DNA of 20,846 nucleotides, taken from a virus. Positions 20,723 through 20,846 of this stretch are shown one piece after another. Made by a program: the position numbers and the translations under genes. The stretch lies in the IMG/VR virus record IMGVR_UViG_3300027659_000265, positions 1 to 20,846 of that record; one strand, written 5' to 3'. The first letter of the stretch is position 1. Each line of letters starts with the position of its first letter. Below the pieces are notes generated by a model. The model was not told the origin of the DNA and made no database searches. It worked only from the letters and a program-made list of their open reading frames with translations.

Positions 20723-20846
20723 GTTCGATCTCCGCAGGCACCGAAGATCACAGCTTCCCGACCGGCCCGCGTAGCGTTTGACGGTGTAACCGCCGTCGCG
20801 GGGGGTCAGTTGAAACGGCGGTGGAATGGGATAATCTTTTCTGTTA
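20723..20846. other. Right-edge sequence without an assignable gene
   Basis: A weak stem (GATCT at 20727-20731 with AGATC at 20745-20749) and an imperfect GACGG-CCGTC stem near 20780-20797 are present, neither with a T-run. On the - strand a frame entering from the right edge would end at a TGA at 20806-20808 with residues TEKIIPFHRRFN, possibly a convergent gene's C-terminus, but 12 residues are too few to call. Confidence 0.3.

Overview
The window is a contiguous block of a temperate tailed-phage genome: packaging, lysis, head, connector, tail, integrase and attachment-site genes of a Mu-like-head, probably siphovirus-type phage. Base composition is GC-rich by eye. Most starts lack a Shine-Dalgarno sequence and follow G-poor, A/C-rich leaders. 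One intergenic stretch resembles the GAACATCGAAC-type dispersed repeats I associate from memory with Verrucomicrobiota and relatives. The host is therefore probably a verrucomicrobial bacterium, but this is inference; no host gene is clearly present.

Layout, all on the + strand except the integrase: (1) 1-2360, tail end of an unknown gene, a small basic protein, and small and large terminase subunits. (2) 2416-3708, lysis cassette: two-helix holin-like protein, 45-residue lipoprotein, 36-residue one-helix protein, candidate endolysin with an L,D-transpeptidase-like H...SxGC motif, and a helix-plus-coil membrane protein. (3) 3766-7401, DUF935 portal, Mu gpF-like minor head protein with an apparent ADP-ribosyltransferase-like tail domain, and a gpG-like protein. 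(4) 7446-9825, Mu gpI-like protease with a likely nested scaffold start, decoration-like protein, major capsid protein, then a clear intrinsic terminator. (5) 9945-11620, gp36-like connector, tail-completion candidate, small protein, tail-tube candidate. (6) 11707-18552, tail and fibre genes, a short tape-measure candidate and a tail-hub candidate. (7) 18554-19591, tyrosine integrase on the - strand, ending 1 nt from the hub stop. (8) 19592-20062, attachment region: the 5' half of a tRNA-Arg(UCU), cut exactly after the anticodon loop, flanked by direct repeats on both sides. (9) 20063-20722, an unknown exported or membrane-anchored protein.

Two patterns stand out. First, the 10-mer GGGGACCACT recurs in the gaps that separate the functional modules, always on the coding strand; three copies sit exactly 43 nt before the chosen ATG. 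Second, phage sequence appears to lie on both sides of the tRNA half, with repeat units resembling integrase arm sites. This suggests attP of an unintegrated or circular phage genome rather than a prophage-chromosome junction. It would also mean the phage carries the 5' rather than the usual 3' part of its target tRNA.

Genes inside modules are tightly coupled, with ATGA, TGATG or TAATG overlaps at 1008, 2661, 2910, 6751, 10816, 12063, 13682, 14038, 14067 and 16795.
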